A stretch of DNA of 64,000 nt from Strix aluco (lineage: Eukaryota; Chordata; Aves; Strigiformes; Strigidae): positions 4,021,009-4,085,008 of the forward strand of contig NC_133957.1 in the NCBI RefSeq assembly GCF_031877795.1, read 5' to 3'. This document shows, in pieces, positions 31,001 through 44,910 of this stretch (position 1 is the first letter of the stretch; each line of letters opens with the position of its first letter). The position numbers and the translations under genes are program-made. The notes under the pieces are model-generated. The model was not told the DNA's origin. It ran no database searches and saw only the letters and a list, made by a program, of their open reading frames with translations.

Positions 31001-34000
31001 TCTCTTGCCTTGTCATCTAGCCACTGCACACTGTACTTATTCTTCTGTCACAATAAGAGTTTTTACTGCTTTGTTTGTAAAAACTGTGCTTAATTCTGGA
31101 TTGGGTAAGACGTGCATCTATTCTATAGATCAGTGAAAGAGCTAACACTCCAGGTGTTTCCAACTTGCTAATAACGTAACTCTTAACTGGGAACTCTTAA
31201 AGCTTTCTAACACTACCAGCAGTAAATAGAAATCACAAGGAAAGTTGGCCTGAGAGATACACTGGTCTGTTTATCTGTGTCTATTATTTATTTGAGTTAC
31301 AGTGAAGAGTTATTTTGCTGTCTTACTACTTGATGTGTTTAAAAGTCAGTAAACATAAAAGGAGAAATAGGAGGGAATCACCTAGGAAGCAAACCCTGTG
31401 TGATTTTTCCCTCCAGAGATGAAAATACAGCTGTGTTTTACTATGGCTTCCATTTTAAGACTGCATCTTTGTGACACCATGCTTACATCTAGGAACAGTA
31501 ACAGAAGAGAGAGACAGAAGAGTAGCATCATTTACAGAGCTGATGATACTGCATACTAGAAAGAAGGAAAGCCCAAGTTTGGCTTTTCTCCTCAAAAAAA
31601 AAAAAAAAAGCCAAGACTTCTTTGCTTTTATACAGTCTCATTTTTACCATCTAAAATAATTCTTTGATTTTCAATACTTATTGGTTGCCAATTCTGTTCA
31701 GTAGTATGATATCAAGCTCTAGTCCAGCTTTATGATCTCATCACAGGATATTTCTTTGAGCTAATTTGTGTTTGTAGAATTTTGTTGTCCGATCCTAACA
31801 TGGTATCAATAGCTTTAAGTGTATTGTTTAATTGCATGCCCAAGTAAAAATCCTTAAAGCATTTTCTCGTAGTTCCTGTGATTCGTTTAACACCGCTCAT
31901 AGAAAGTTTCCCAAAAGTTTTGGGTTTTGTTTTTTTGTGTTGTTTTTTTTGTTATGGTGGTTGTTTTTTGTTTGGTTTTTTTTTTAGTTAACAAAAGGCA
32001 ACTTTGAGAAACAGTGGCCAAGATAAAGCAAATTAAGCTCAGAATTAATTTCAGAGACAGCATACCATGAAGCTGAAACAATTAATCCAGAAAAGGTTAA
32101 TTTCATCAATATTTCTGTTTGCAACTTCCAGTAGTCTAAGCACTTCTAACAGTATTTTAGGAAATTCTACTAAAGTCAATCAGGAGATATGGATGGCAAT
32201 AAGCAGTGCATTGTGTGATCTCACAGGGCGACCTGAAAACTGACACAAGGTGTCCCGGAGATCAGAACTGGGTGCCTGGTGTTCAGAGGTGTTACCAACC
32301 AGCCTTTCTCATGGGCTGCAGCTGGAGCTGCCTCTGGCAGCCGGGCAGTTTACAACACTCTTTAGCACACCCAAGCCACAGCCTGGGCTCAAGATCTCTG
32401 CTAGATGGAAGCTGAGCTGTGGCTATTGTTTCTGATGCCATTTAAAACTCTTCTGACAGTATCTGTATGAATCAACTTTTTTTTTTTTTTTTAAGAGCAC
32501 CTGAATGTTAAATAACTACACTTTAACTGTTATGAAAGAAGAAAATAAATAGGAATTAGAATCCTTAGAACCACTTACCTGCTTCAGAACTTCACCCTCT
32601 TGCTTATGACCACAAAGCAACAAGCAGGGCTGCATCTTCCATCACTTCCTCTGCTAAGCCAGAACAGGGCTATCACAAAACAGAGAACGGTTACAGCAGC
32701 TGCACCATGTCACTGGCAGCTAACGCCTTCCCCCTCTGCTTTCCACTAATCCGCACTTCTGTGATTATCATGGATGGAGTCTTGGCAAGGACTGACTCAT
32801 CTAATTTACAATAGTATGCCAAGAAAATCAGTATCTTGAGCTTAAGAACCATCAGACACACAAGATTTGGTGGTCCATGCTAGCGGATGTCTCACAAAAC
32901 ACCCCCACCTACTTCTGATACTTGTCAGCTTGCTTTGACTTTTAAAGGAATCAAATTAAAATCTGATTCTGTTTCCATTCTTGAACAAGATCTTATGAAT
33001 TACTCAGGCTGAAATCAAACATCTCTTTCTGATCTGGGACCCTACTGAGCTGCTTGTCATAAAACACAAACAATTGTCAACAGAAGTTGCTGTGTACACC
33101 TGCCACTTACTCAGATCCTCAGGTGCACATGCAGAGCCTGTCTTGGCACATCCACTTCTGAAAATCTCATATTCTAAACAAGATCCAAACTCTAATGCAG
33201 CCACAGACCAAAACAAGTAAGCCCAAATTCCACTAAGCCCCTACGCTGATAATTTTTAAGTAGCTGGAGGCTTCTATAAAGTAAAAATCAGTCAGCAGGA
33301 AGCTGTGCCACAGCTGGAGAACACTGTCCACACAGAAAAACTGCTGGTCACCACCACAAAGAAGCGGAATGCTCTTGGTGACACTTTTGGTGGATGGTTG
33401 TCACAGGAAAGATTAGCAAAGAACGAGGAGACAGAAGCCAGCATACAATATGTGGAAGAAGCAAATAAATATGCTGATACTTACATATACCAGGAAAGAT
33501 TCTACTTGATTCGTACAAAAAACCCAAAGAGGCTCTTGCTGGCTGTGGCTCCAATGCAAGGAAAGTAGAGAGAGGGCTGCAGCTTTTTGTTTAGGAAATT
33601 TTCAGTTTCCTTGTTTCACCTCTGCTATAGACCTAAATAGACCCTAAGTCTTTTTTGCCCTCTTCTGCTCCTGTAGCAAATACAAAGGCAAAAATGACCC
33701 CGAACAAATGACAAGCTTTTGGCTAACAGGATTAATTACAATCCTTCTTAGGTGTCAAAAGCGAAAGGAAGGAGACATCTCTTTGCTCTTGCAAAGCACT
33801 GCAATCTGTTATAACTCTACTAAGGACTAGATTTAGGACACTATAAAGACAAGATGCAGTATTTTAGGTTGGCCTTGAATTTTTTTCCTTTTTTTAAAAA
33901 GCACAAATCAAACATGCATTTCCAGAATAAAGATAATCAGTTCCAGTCAAGCTCAAAGGATGTCTACTCTCAACTGCAAAAAAGAGTTTGGATCTTGTTA

Positions 34001-37000
34001 GTGAAATACATAACTAGCCTTATATCTGACAACAAACTGTTTAACTGATTACCCATGCTGTTACTTAGGAAGGAAGAAATGATTTACGGAAGTGTGTCAT
34101 GGCTCCACAGACCACTGCACTGGAAAAACATAATACCACAGGACTGGTAACACAAGATGTGCCTAACATTACTGGCAGCCTTTTCACAATTTTTGTACTT
34201 AATTCACCTACAACCAGAAGTTTAATCTCAGGTATGCTGTTGGGAAGGAGGTCAGAACTGCACCAGGCTGGTAAATCAGAACCACAGCCCCACCCCAATA
34301 ATTTCCTATGCCTTATTCAATCTTTTCTATCAAAACAGCATTTCTGTCTTGCCACAATATTCTGAATTTAGTTTCAGGAAGTCAGTACTATGTGCAGAAC
34401 ACAGCATTTTTGCACATTCAGAAGGCTGTAGAAAGTAGGGCAGGAGTTATGTGCTTTGTTCTAAGGATCATCTACAGGTCGGTACCATACTTGTACTGAG
34501 GTACTGAGCAAAACAAACCTCCTGTTCCCACTGCCATGGTAAGCCTAGGAGAGAATCAGGCCTAGCAATAGGAAATATCCTTCATACAGCTTACCAAAAC
34601 ATCGTCTCTTTTAAGAAGGAATTAATTCTACTGATCTTTGGTAAAAAGTGACTGGCTGTGCAAAGTGGCCTGGAAAAGGATAAGATAAAGAAGGAAAAAT
34701 TAGATGAGCAGTGGATGGGAAATCCAAGGGATCACCAAAAGTGTCGGGATCAAGGAAAGACTAAAAACCTGAAAATCACACCTATTTAAACTCTAAGCTA
34801 ACAGCTGACACATACTGAACAATTTGCAAGCTTGCCTCTAGAATGGCTGTGGAATACACAACCCGTGCTAAATCCAAGACAAGTTCAGGACACAGCATCA
34901 CTTGGGATGATGCCCTTTATTATTGCTTCTGATACGCTCTGCATTTCAGAATCAACCAGGGGGTATAAGGAAGATCATCTTCCACTGGGCAAAGACAGCA
35001 AGTGAACTTTCTTCTTCATCAACGGATTGCAGTTTCCTTGAAATAATGTTTTCAATTATTCAAGAACTGGCATAGCACGCAGCACCAAGATCCTAGACCC
35101 TGAAGCTTCCTGAACTCGGCAAGCTCCTTCAGCTCCTGGCAGCACCGTGTGAGCAAAGTCTAGATCCAAGATTACTAACTTCATAGCTTCTGGATTTGTC
35201 AGAGAGTGTTCTCCCCAAAGTGGCTACGCTGCATGCAGGACACAATTATACAGTACAATTTGTAAAAGTACAAGAAATTCCTAAGTGTCACTTCACAGTC
35301 CACAAAAGCCATACGCAGCCAGCACTGAAAATAATTGTGTCCTTGGTGTATGCGTAAGAGGCGGCAGAACACTGCTGAACAACGTACTCCAGCGGCAGGA
35401 CCAGAAGGTATCAGGGAACAGTTTCAGCATCATTAGCTTCCTCAAGCTGCAAGGAACAGCAAGGAGGAAGGAACCTGGCAGCATGGACATTTATTAATCA
35501 CCAAACATAAAAACTACCTGTCCCCCCCCAATAAGCTGTCTACCAATTAGTTTTCATATTTTTTTTTTTTTAAATCATATCTGTGACTCAAATTCTTCCT
35601 TGTATTCATGATACAAGTCTGGGACTTCACAATGAAAACACCAACGTCAAACAAACAAACAAACAAAAAATCATACCTTCAGCATGAAAGAGATCGATAT
35701 TACCATCTAAAGCTAGGATTTAGCCAGTGTAAGCACAACACCCAGTGTTTCCAGTGCCAAGCTCTACACTGCGTGTCAGCTGTCAGAGAGGCAAGGGGGG
35801 CTGGAGCTCGATGCGCCAACTGTCAAATCAAATAGACGAAAACACCAACTTTTCAGTTTATTTTTTAAATAAATTTCACTCATGGATGACTAGCAACAAA
35901 TGCATGTTCATACATTAACTATAAGCTATTGAACAATCCTCTCTGTTTTCTAAGTAATTTGAGTCAAACTAATGCCTTATTATGAAAGACAAGACCTACT
36001 AGATCTTTCCTCGAGATAATTTTTTGGTTGTAAGTTAGGGCATCAGTTCTGAAACACTCCTTCCTATTATGGGAGGATTTTATAGTTACCACTGCAATTA
36101 AAAAAACCCACAAAACCCTTTTCCCCCATAAAGTTTGTGGCTATATGGCATTCTCCTAGGAGACTTTCATACGTCTTCGTGTTCCACAAAAGTTCTTGTC
36201 AAAGCTAAAAATTTTGATGGTGGTAGGTCAAGGCAAGGTTTCCATGATGAAATTTTCAGTGAACTTTGCCTAATGATCACTGATTTATTCCATCTTAAGA
36301 AAGAATAACTGGGGTTTTTTCCCCTTAAACATAAATGGATCCAAGGACATGTTACATCAATTTCCTTCCTTTTACAGCCATGCAATCTCAATAAAGCTGA
36401 ACTGTGAATCGTACAGTATCTGTGGTCTAAATTCAACTTAGAAATGGTTTCATCACTTCTTTTTGAAACATAGTACACATTTATCTTGGACCAGTTTGTT
36501 AATGTATAGAAATTAATATTTTGGTTTTAACAACCAAGTCAAATATGACACTAAATCAAAATTTTTGAAAAGTACGAAGGAGGAGTTACCTGTTTACCAA
36601 TTCTAACTTTACAATGAACACTGAAAATGCAGTCAGTGTGGCTGTTGCTTAACAATCACAAATTTTACAGGTGAGTCTGAAAACTAGCAGGCTCTGCTGC
36701 AAACGTTTGGTTCTCTGAGATGCTGATTTATAAAAGACCTCTAACAAACTACCGCAGCCTTAACAGACACTTAGTTTACAGTTTAACACCTGTAACAATA
36801 AAATACTTAAAACAGGACTTTCAACAACATAGGTAATGGCACATAACTTGGAATTGTAAAGTGACTTTAACCCCTTACGATGACATCTTAAAAAGTATTT
36901 GGATACAGAACTTCCAAGCTCACCTTAAGAGGTCAACACATTAACTCTTAGAGAAGTCATTTGCCGTTGACAAACCTTGTACTACTCACCCTTAAGACTC

Positions 37001-38864
37001 ACTGCAGTATCAGTTACATTAACTATGAAAAACACATCTCCTTGTCTTTCCAATGAACTGTTCCATTTGAAGTTTTTGACAGCCAAGATACACAGGAAGT
37101 GAAAAGAAAGTGAAAGTCAGTCAGCATTGTTCAACATCATTTTAATCTCCACCAAGGGAAAATAATATAAACATGTTAACACAAACAGAAAATGTTTTGG
37201 AAAAGACCATATGGTACTATGACAGGGTTTTAGTTTATAGAAATGTAATTTATAATTTTATAAAAAATATATGAAAGAATAACAACATCTTTCAGTAACA
37301 TCAGACAGTATAGAAAAAATAAATCTCAACATTAGTTGTACTCTGATGGTCCTTCTAGTAAGAAATTTAAAAGTGCTTTTCAATAACAGTGTTACAACTC
37401 AAGATTCGTGCAATATGTTAAATCTGTTTTAAAGCAGATATTTATAGCAATTATGCAAGTTCTTACAATTAACAAAGCCCAATCTAAAAATGAACACTAA
37501 GTGAGGTAAGTATTCTAATTAGAATTAAACATTCCTTAAACAGCTTACACACCAATACTACTGCAAGGAAAATACTGGTGCTCCTTCATAGAAAGGCTCA
37601 AACCTAAATATGACGTGAAACTTACACTACAAACCAGTGAATACTTGGAATTTAAAAAAGCTCTTGAAAAATATACAGTTTAGTACGTTTACAACCCAAT
37701 GCTACAAACAGTACCTAATGCAAAATATACCAGCTTAAATAAACCCAAACTTTACAGTTAGTGTACTGAATTTGCTTTTGAATACACTATTTTGTTCCGA
37801 AGTCCTCCTAGAACCTCCCATATAAAGTTAGCACATTAACTTAATGTAGAAATTCCACTGTATTTTTATCTCTAAATATGAACAATTTGGTTACAAACTA
37901 TGACTGCAACTATGAGTACCGTTACTCTTCAAGCAAGTGAAAAACACAGCACTAGTTGGGGATAAAAAAAAAAAAAAAAAATCAAAATTTACTCTTCCCT
38001 GTTTTATACATGACAAGCTGGCAATAATAAAAGATACCCTATAGTTCTACAGGTTTTCTGCAGGAATTCGCAGAACTGTAAAATTAGTTTTTGTTTTATT
38101 GTAGTTTCTTTACTCTGTGATTTACAATGCATAGTAACTATTGCCTTTTATATGCAGGAGGCAAAAACTAGACTGTTAATGCTGAGCCCTTATGGATCAT
38201 TTGCATATGGAGCCAAAGGCAGTTCATATTTTATTTCTCAAGGTGTTTATAAGCAGGATTTAAGTCACTATCAACAACAGGAATAAAGTATAAATTAATG
38301 AACTTTCATTCTAATAGGCTATGGCTTAAAAAGCCTACCAACTGAACTGTTTTTTATAGTATTGCACTGAACTTTAGTATTGAACTGACAGTTGAAGCCC
38401 GCACAGAACCCATTTTATAACAATATTGCAATAAAAAAAGCAATCAATAAAATGCAGTATCTAAAAAAAATGCCAGTAGTTTAGTCCTTTCTCCCACCAC
38501 AGTCTGAACTGCATCATCTGAAATAGGTCTGGGACAGTCTTTGGATACCAGCTACGTAGTTCTTTCAACATAACAGACAACCCATAACAATAAGAGAAGC
38601 AATCAGAGTTTTCTACAGTAATATTATAAACTGAAAGACAGTACCCCTGAGTGTATGTCTCAAATACCTTAGAAGGACTTGTTGCCTTTGCTCAAGATAG
38701 CTTCAGAAATTAGACACAATTATTCTGTGACTGCATATTATCTCTACTCTGTTATTTTACTGGCACGTTGAGTCCTTTTTAAATATGCTATATTAACCCT
38801 GATAACGATGTGGAGACTTCCTGCTCCTAAACCAGGAAGCTGCTTCCTAAAATGCAGTAAGTTG
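28085..38864. other. No gene recognised; AT-rich unique DNA
   Basis: It contains poly-A/T and simple tracts (about 31592-31608, 31922-31985, 35649-35669, 37964-37981). A weak exon candidate lies at 32579-32650 (minus), and an 87-codon open frame at 33305-33568 (plus) has no splice support. 36900-38860 is strongly AT-rich and could be the 3' UTR of the HDAC11-like gene, which ends at 38865. Confidence 0.35.
32579..32650 (-). other. Weak candidate first coding exon
   Basis: On the minus strand, an acceptor (GGCTTAGCAG) precedes a 72-nt segment. It contains an ATG (32635-32633), 19 open codons (MQPCLLLCGHKQEGEVLKQ) and a strong donor CAG|GTAAGT (at 32578). Only this frame stays open. Function is unknown and it may be chance. 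Confidence 0.2.
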
Positions 38865-39107
38865 TCATTGCAGTGACAAGTTGCTTAAGGCTTTAGTAGA
38901 GTCTCTAATCATCTGTTCTACCTTGGGATTTCCAGCTCCACTGGTTGCCAGCTCCTTGTCAATAAGCCCCAGTTCAGGCAAGTCGGGGATGGAATCAGCA
39001 ACAATCTGCACTGTCCTCTTCTGGTCACCTCCAGGTGTTCCCATCAGGATTGGGATTCTGCAGCTTCTGGCAGCCTCGAACACAACTTCACCTCTCTTCA
39101 CAATTCC
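38865..39107 (-). pseudogene. HDAC11-like last exon, catalytic tyrosine replaced
   Basis: On the minus strand, after a TTCGCAG acceptor, the frame begins GIVKRGEVVF and contains PILMGTPGGDQKRT and QIVADSI. It ends at TGA 38867-38865, for 80 residues. This is the C-terminal part of class IV histone deacetylase HDAC11, a zinc-dependent deacylase. Known HDAC11 has tyrosine, the transition-state residue, where this copy has aspartate (codon 39026-39024, in GGDQK). The exon is open. The tail after GLIDKE has no similarity I recognise. With the frameshift in the preceding exon it is best called a pseudogene, or a catalytically dead relative. Phase 0 joins it to 42486-42567. Confidence 0.7.
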
Positions 39108-39124
39108 CTGCGAATTTACAACAG

Positions 39125-42100
39125 CTAAAAAAAGAGTAGTGATACAAATACAGTATTTTAGTTCTAGCCTGTGGTTTACAAATATGTACTGAACGCTTGA
39201 TAACGGATTAAGCCCTACATTTTACAAGGCAAATAAAAAAACCACTTAAAAGTCCTGTTAGCAGATTTACATGCACAATCATTAAAAAAAGAAAGGGAAA
39301 AACAGCAAATCAAAAATCCTTGAATTGGTTTAGAGGACACAACAGATGTATAAATTTAGTATACATTCCTAGAAGAATTCCTGCTTAAAAGCCATAAAGT
39401 CTAAACTGACTACAAAGTTTAGAAATACTCACCCTATTTTACAGGTGAGGAATTGAGACTAAGAAAGATCGTCTGAATTTAAAGTGCTTTAGTTTGTGCT
39501 CAACTTGCATAGCACCCTCTGACAAGTTTAGCAATTTGATCCAAGATTTCACAAACCTACAGAAGAACCAATAATTCAAATCAGAGTTTACATGTTCACA
39601 ACCACTAGCTGAATTTTAAGCTTTCAGTTTCTTTAATAAAAGGCTAATACTGAAAGAATCTATGGCTGAAGGGGGAGTTGCAGAATATAAGTATGGTAAA
39701 TCCATAAAAAGGAAAATAAATTCTAAATAACCTCTTACTAATAGAGAAAGGTATGGAATTAAAAAGTAACAAAGCTTGCTGACCAAGAGATACTGTACTG
39801 TCATTGAACCCATACAACAGAAGACTTTGAGCCTCTTGGATTTCAAGTACATGTGGGGAAAATAATTCAGAAATAAGTGAAAACAGAATTAAAATCTACT
39901 TCTGTGGAAAAAGTAGAAGCAGAGAGTCCCAGAGATACATAGGAGGCATAAATAATCCATTACAGCTCCTCAAAAACAAAAGACTAACAACATAATAGAC
40001 AACTGTTTACAACGGACAGCTCAAAATTTAAATAACATCAAAAGCTGGACAAAGGGAAAGGGATTAAAATGCAATTGAAAACAAAAAAATTAAGGAAGCA
40101 GAGCAAAAGCGTTACAACAAAATGAATATGCGCTACTCTGACTGGTTAGAGGAGGACTGTTAATACATCAAGAAATATTACCCTGCCATTAAAAAAAATT
40201 AGACCACAAACAAATGGTAGAAGGAAAGAATAAAATTCAAATGTAGCTGAAAAAATATTTTGTAAAACCATACAACAGTAATGGGTTTTGTATAGTTTGA
40301 CACAGCCCTGTAAAAGAACAATGGGAATAAGGAATAATAACTGAAAAATAAGAGAAAGGGAACTGAAGAATTATCTTAGGAACAGATCCTTAAAGGAAGT
40401 AACAGCACTACAGAATGAGCCGTACGTCCCTTGGGAACCATGGCAGGAGGCAGCAGACATGGTACCACACAAGGACTGGAAGCAGTCACCGTTCACAGGA
40501 GCCTGACCGCCTCATCCCTGCTCCAGCATCTTTAGTGGCTGAGCCTGGACGAGCTGAGGGGAAAACACGCGGGCTTATTCCAGCATCTGCCTGTTACCAA
40601 GAAAGAAAATACATCAAGTGACAATGACAGCCCGACACCGTTCCCACTTACAAACAAAGGGAGACTTACCTGCTACACCTCAAGTTTTCTGGCTATAGCC
40701 TCAAGCACCAAGAAACTATCACTCATAGCACTCTGAGGAGGCATAATTTTGAGTAGAATTAGCCCTGTGGCAAGATTTTAAAATATGAATGACACCTACA
40801 ACTGTCAGACTGAAGACTGGACTCATGAACCTTGAAGAGAGGAATTATCCAGGCTCAATGCCTTCACTTTTGGCATTTCCAGTAGCCTGGGATTTCAAGC
40901 TTGGTCAAGCATGCCATTCACACCTAAGCCAACAAGATCACAGAGACAAGAAACCCTGCCCTCAGTTCAGAAAACAAAGGCTTGAGCTACAGAAACCTTT
41001 TCTCCATCAGGCACCTGAGCCACTGGTTGCACAGACAAACGGCACTTTGCCTTTCGCCTCTACTTGTGACCAGGAGAATCATTACACCCTTTTTTCCCCA
41101 TCCCCACATTTTGTTTCTCTCCCTACATAGCACCCAACAAGCTACAGCAACTCATTTTTCTCAGCAATTAACACTGCTCCTTCTCAAATGGCAGAAAAAA
41201 TTTTGAGAAGGCACGTCTTAGAAGTATTCTCGTCTATCGCCAGCTTCCATTTCTCTTAGGGGCCTCTGCTTTCCAAAAAGCTCTGCTCCACCAAATGAGA
41301 CCTGACATCTCAGGTCATACCCTCCCCAAGGTCAAAACCCAAACAAGTCCAAGCCCCTCAGCTCCTCCTTTCTCCCTGGAGACGTTTACACAGCCATGGA
41401 AACAAAACCTGGAGACTCAGAGTGGCTCAGAAGCCGTTCCACCCGCGGTCCAGCGAGGACTTTGCAGGCATCAGAAAGCAACAAAGCGGCTGCTCGGTGA
41501 CAGACGGTAAGAATGAGGAAATACATAAGGAAACCAGTAAAACCCAGCAAGGAACTAGAGCTATGTGCAAAAGGAAGATTTGAGAGCTAAAGCACTACAG
41601 AACAGAACGAAAACTGAACAGATCAAGTGATGGCTCAGAAGGGGATCCGAGAGCTCACAAATGCAGAAAGCACTTTTCTGTATTGAACTAGTGGACACTA
41701 AAGGAGGACCAAATGTGAAAACAGGAGAGAGGCAGAACCAAGGAGCTGTCAGAGAAGGAAAAAGTGAAAGCAATATGAGATCTGTAAATTTTTCTTTATT
41801 TTGAGAAAAACAGACTTGTTATATCTGCAAGGTGAAGACATCTATGAAGCTATACAGAATAAATCAAAGTTTAAATCTGCTACCAAACTGGAGAGAGAGA
41901 AGGTAAACTGAATTGAAAAAGGGTAATGATATTTGTATAGGAAAGAATGAGGAAAGGGAAAAAAATCTGTTCATTTAGTAAGAGTAGATGGATGGGCTGC
42001 ACAAAATTGCTACAACTGGAAGATGCCAGAAGAGCAGTCTAAAACAGCTGGGAGTGCTACAGAGGAAATCAAGTGTAAGATACATACTGGGGCAGGTGAC

Positions 42101-42485
42101 AAAAGAAATACATCGCAAAATGGGTTATGTGAGGGTAAAAGAAACAAAGAAAGATAGAACCAAACAGGAAAAACAGGAGTCGGGTGAGGTGTGAAACTAT
42201 ATGCATCTCTGGTTACTGTCTGGATCAAAATCAGTATATTTTAGAAAGAAAAGTGATACTGGAACAGGCACCTGAAGAACAAAAATATTTAGTCAGTTGT
42301 TTTCAGACAACAAGAAACATATGGTGAAAGAGCAATGGAGATGCACTGCAACAGGAAAATGCTCTGGTTTAGCATGAAGTACTCACCTTACCTTCGTCTA
42401 ACAAAGGGCCACAGGTCACTCTCAGGACTGCCTCCGGTATCTAGTGAGGAGTGAAAGTCTGCAGGTATTTTGGTATGATACAAAC
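39125..42485. other. Intron-like DNA of the HDAC11-like locus
   Basis: AT-rich unique sequence between the two HDAC11-like exons, with no repeats I can name. Open frames at 40415-41510 are short and unsupported. Confidence 0.4.
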
Positions 42486-42567
42486 CCGAGGCGAAATAGC
42501 AAGTCCTCCCCACGGATCGCCATCCAGAATATCAGTCCCACATTATAAACAATGACGTCTTCTTGTC
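42486..42567 (-). pseudogene. HDAC11-like penultimate exon with 1-nt deletion
   Basis: On the minus strand the frame starts QEDVIVYN. After one missing base (near 42540) it continues in the next frame as TDILDGDPWGGLAISPR, ending at CGG|GTTTG (donor at 42485). HDAC11 has the equivalent text with the zinc-binding aspartate in its GTD motif. The exon is 82 nt. An intact version of the same design would be 83 nt (2 + 27 codons), which fits phase 0 at the next exon. So one nucleotide has been lost, or the assembly has an error here. Confidence 0.7.
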
Positions 42568-44589
42568 CTTTACAAGAAGATCCAGGATTAAGAAGAGCAC
42601 AGTTAAGTGACTGCGATACTGCTTAGTATTTGAATTGTGAAGCAAATGTTGGTTTTTGCAAATCTAGTACTTGCACACACACATAGTCCTGCAATATAAC
42701 TCATCTGTTTAGTTCAGGCGTAAATTGGAAGGAAAAATCCTTATGGAGCTTTCAGCATAATTTTTTTAGTGGAATAGAATTACAGTCCCTAAAGCTAAGC
42801 AGCTGCAAGATCAGATGTGAAAGAAAACTCCACGGAGGTCAAACAGAATGTGTTCTGAACTCACAAAACCAAAGTACGTCTGATTACAAAGCTATGGAAT
42901 AGATAGTGTAGGGTATTTTGGGGGGTTGTTTTAAATTTAAAAATTAAGGCTATTCATTATTTATACAGAAAAAAATCTTATTTGTCTTCTGCTTTTCACC
43001 AAGTGCTTTTCAATTTGAAAGGGTCATTTGATTGTAATTAAGCCAAATGTTAGTGAATAATTCACTATCCTTTTCCTTCATCCTGCCCTATGAATTAGAG
43101 CCAGAAGGCACAAATTGTCAAATAATTGGTAATAATCAAAGGCTCAAAGCTGTTGCAGCAGTCAGTTATGAACAAAGAAGATTCTGTTTGTGAAATGAGA
43201 ACTAATAAGTGAAAAATTGATTTTTCATCAACTTAAATATTTCCAAAACTGTAGGCCTTCATAAAACTTGCTATTGGGAATCTCGGTGTAATTTCATTTG
43301 ATAAACACAGAGCTAAAACTGGCACATCTGTAATTAATTTACACTATTGTGTAAAAATACGGGGAAAATAATTCACAAGGAGAAACTACATGCTGCAAAG
43401 TTGCTTTAAATCTTTTTTCCTCTTGCTATGAATTATGTCAGATACTTAGTTATATAACAGAGCGTGGCACTTTGGGGGGCTCTTCAGCTGAAATGCTTAA
43501 AGAATTTTACAAATTTTAAGTAAAACTCCATGATTGTGAAATAAGACAATATTGGGATATATGGAGATTCTTCTAATTATATTAATGTGTTTCACACAAC
43601 TTATTGCAAATCTCTTACATGAGAAAAGAAAGAAAAAATGTTGGTCCACTGTTACTAAAATGAGCAAAAACTGCATGAAAACCTGTTGACAAACACCCTT
43701 CTGTGGTTTCGGTTCTGGGTTACCACCACAACTACAAAGGACCATTTGGCAATTCCACTGGAGAAAAAGTTAAAAATTGCAATTTCATGCTGGAGCAGAG
43801 TTCATCTAACAAAAACATTTAGTCTTGTAGGATTACTGTTGCTCACAGTGTAACCAACCTTGACTCTCACCTCAGCATGTGTAATGCCAAGGAACTTGTA
43901 AGTTGACCTTTCTGTCTCTTTATCCCCCGATTAGTGTGATTGTTATGCAGAGAATCTGAGATAGTGAGAACTTACTCAGAAGGAACCAAAACCAACAAGA
44001 AAAGCAAATGGGTAAAAAGGAGAATACAAATGTGTCTCCAGGATCCCAAGACGAAACACTTCTAAAGAACATAAAAAACGGTGTCATCAAGATGCCAGCT
44101 AGTTAGGAGAAATAAAATGGAAGATTGATGTCGATGTGTGCAGGGTGATCATAAACGAATAGAAGTAGACTGATGACATCTTGTAGAGAGCAGATCTTCT
44201 CTTGACAAATCGACAGAAGTACATTCAAGAGAGTATCACCAAATGACACTGAGCTTGATAATGAAAAGCAAAGGTGGCAAACTATCTTCACAGATTCCTA
44301 CCCAAGCCAGCATGTGTTACACCAATGGGCTTCTGGCTTCTTGCATCAGAAACAAAATAGACTTGAAGGTGGATTTAGGAATTACTAGAGACACAGCCCT
44401 CTCCTATCATATCTCATGTAGATGGAATGACCCTAGCTTATTGTGAAGTTTAAAGTAAAACTCGAACTAATATTTTTCCACTGTATTACGGGTCTTTTCT
44501 ATGAGGTTTTTTTGTATTACAACAGCTTATTTAGATTTTGACTGCTTCTGGGCATTGAGAAGAGTTTTTAATTGTGCTGGGTGCTCTTC

Positions 44590-44910
44590 TTCCCTTAGCA
44601 CTTCAGCAGTAAGTTAGAACAGGGCCGTGTGTCCAAGCAGTTCAGATTTTTCATTCTAACGTGCTCTGCTCTGCATTTGTCAATGTCTGAATTTCATCAA
44701 GCAGAACTGCCAATTTGTCTAGTTCTGTTTCCATGAAGTTCATCCCAGCCTTCTCTTACAAAGGCTTACACTAAATAATTTTGTCATCTGCAAATCCTGC
44801 TGACCTCATTTTTTTTGTTCTACCCCTCATTTCTGCCTTTCTGGATAATTAATGAATGTATTAAATACTAACTACAGTACAGATCCTTGGGACATACTAA
44901 CATTAACCTC
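44590..44910. mobile_element. Ancient CR1/L3-type LINE fragment
   Basis: Phrases such as TTTGTCATCTGCAAATCCTG and GTACAGATCCTTGGGACATA, with a GGATAATTAATGAATG spacer, match the well-known old CR1/L3 LINE text conserved across amniotes. It is highly diverged and truncated. Confidence 0.55.

Noticed and set aside
33305..33568. 87-codon plus-strand frame
   Set aside because: Text looks mildly protein-like but has no acceptor, donor, promoter or known family; kept only as a remark.
40640..40760. Minus-strand SDSFLVLEA before a GTAAGT donor, resembling HDAC11 N-terminal text
   Set aside because: It lies downstream of the later HDAC11 exons in transcription order and has an in-frame TAG before the donor.
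44101..44291. Minus-strand hydrophobic frame as an HDAC exon
   Set aside because: No metal-site residues and no splice signals.
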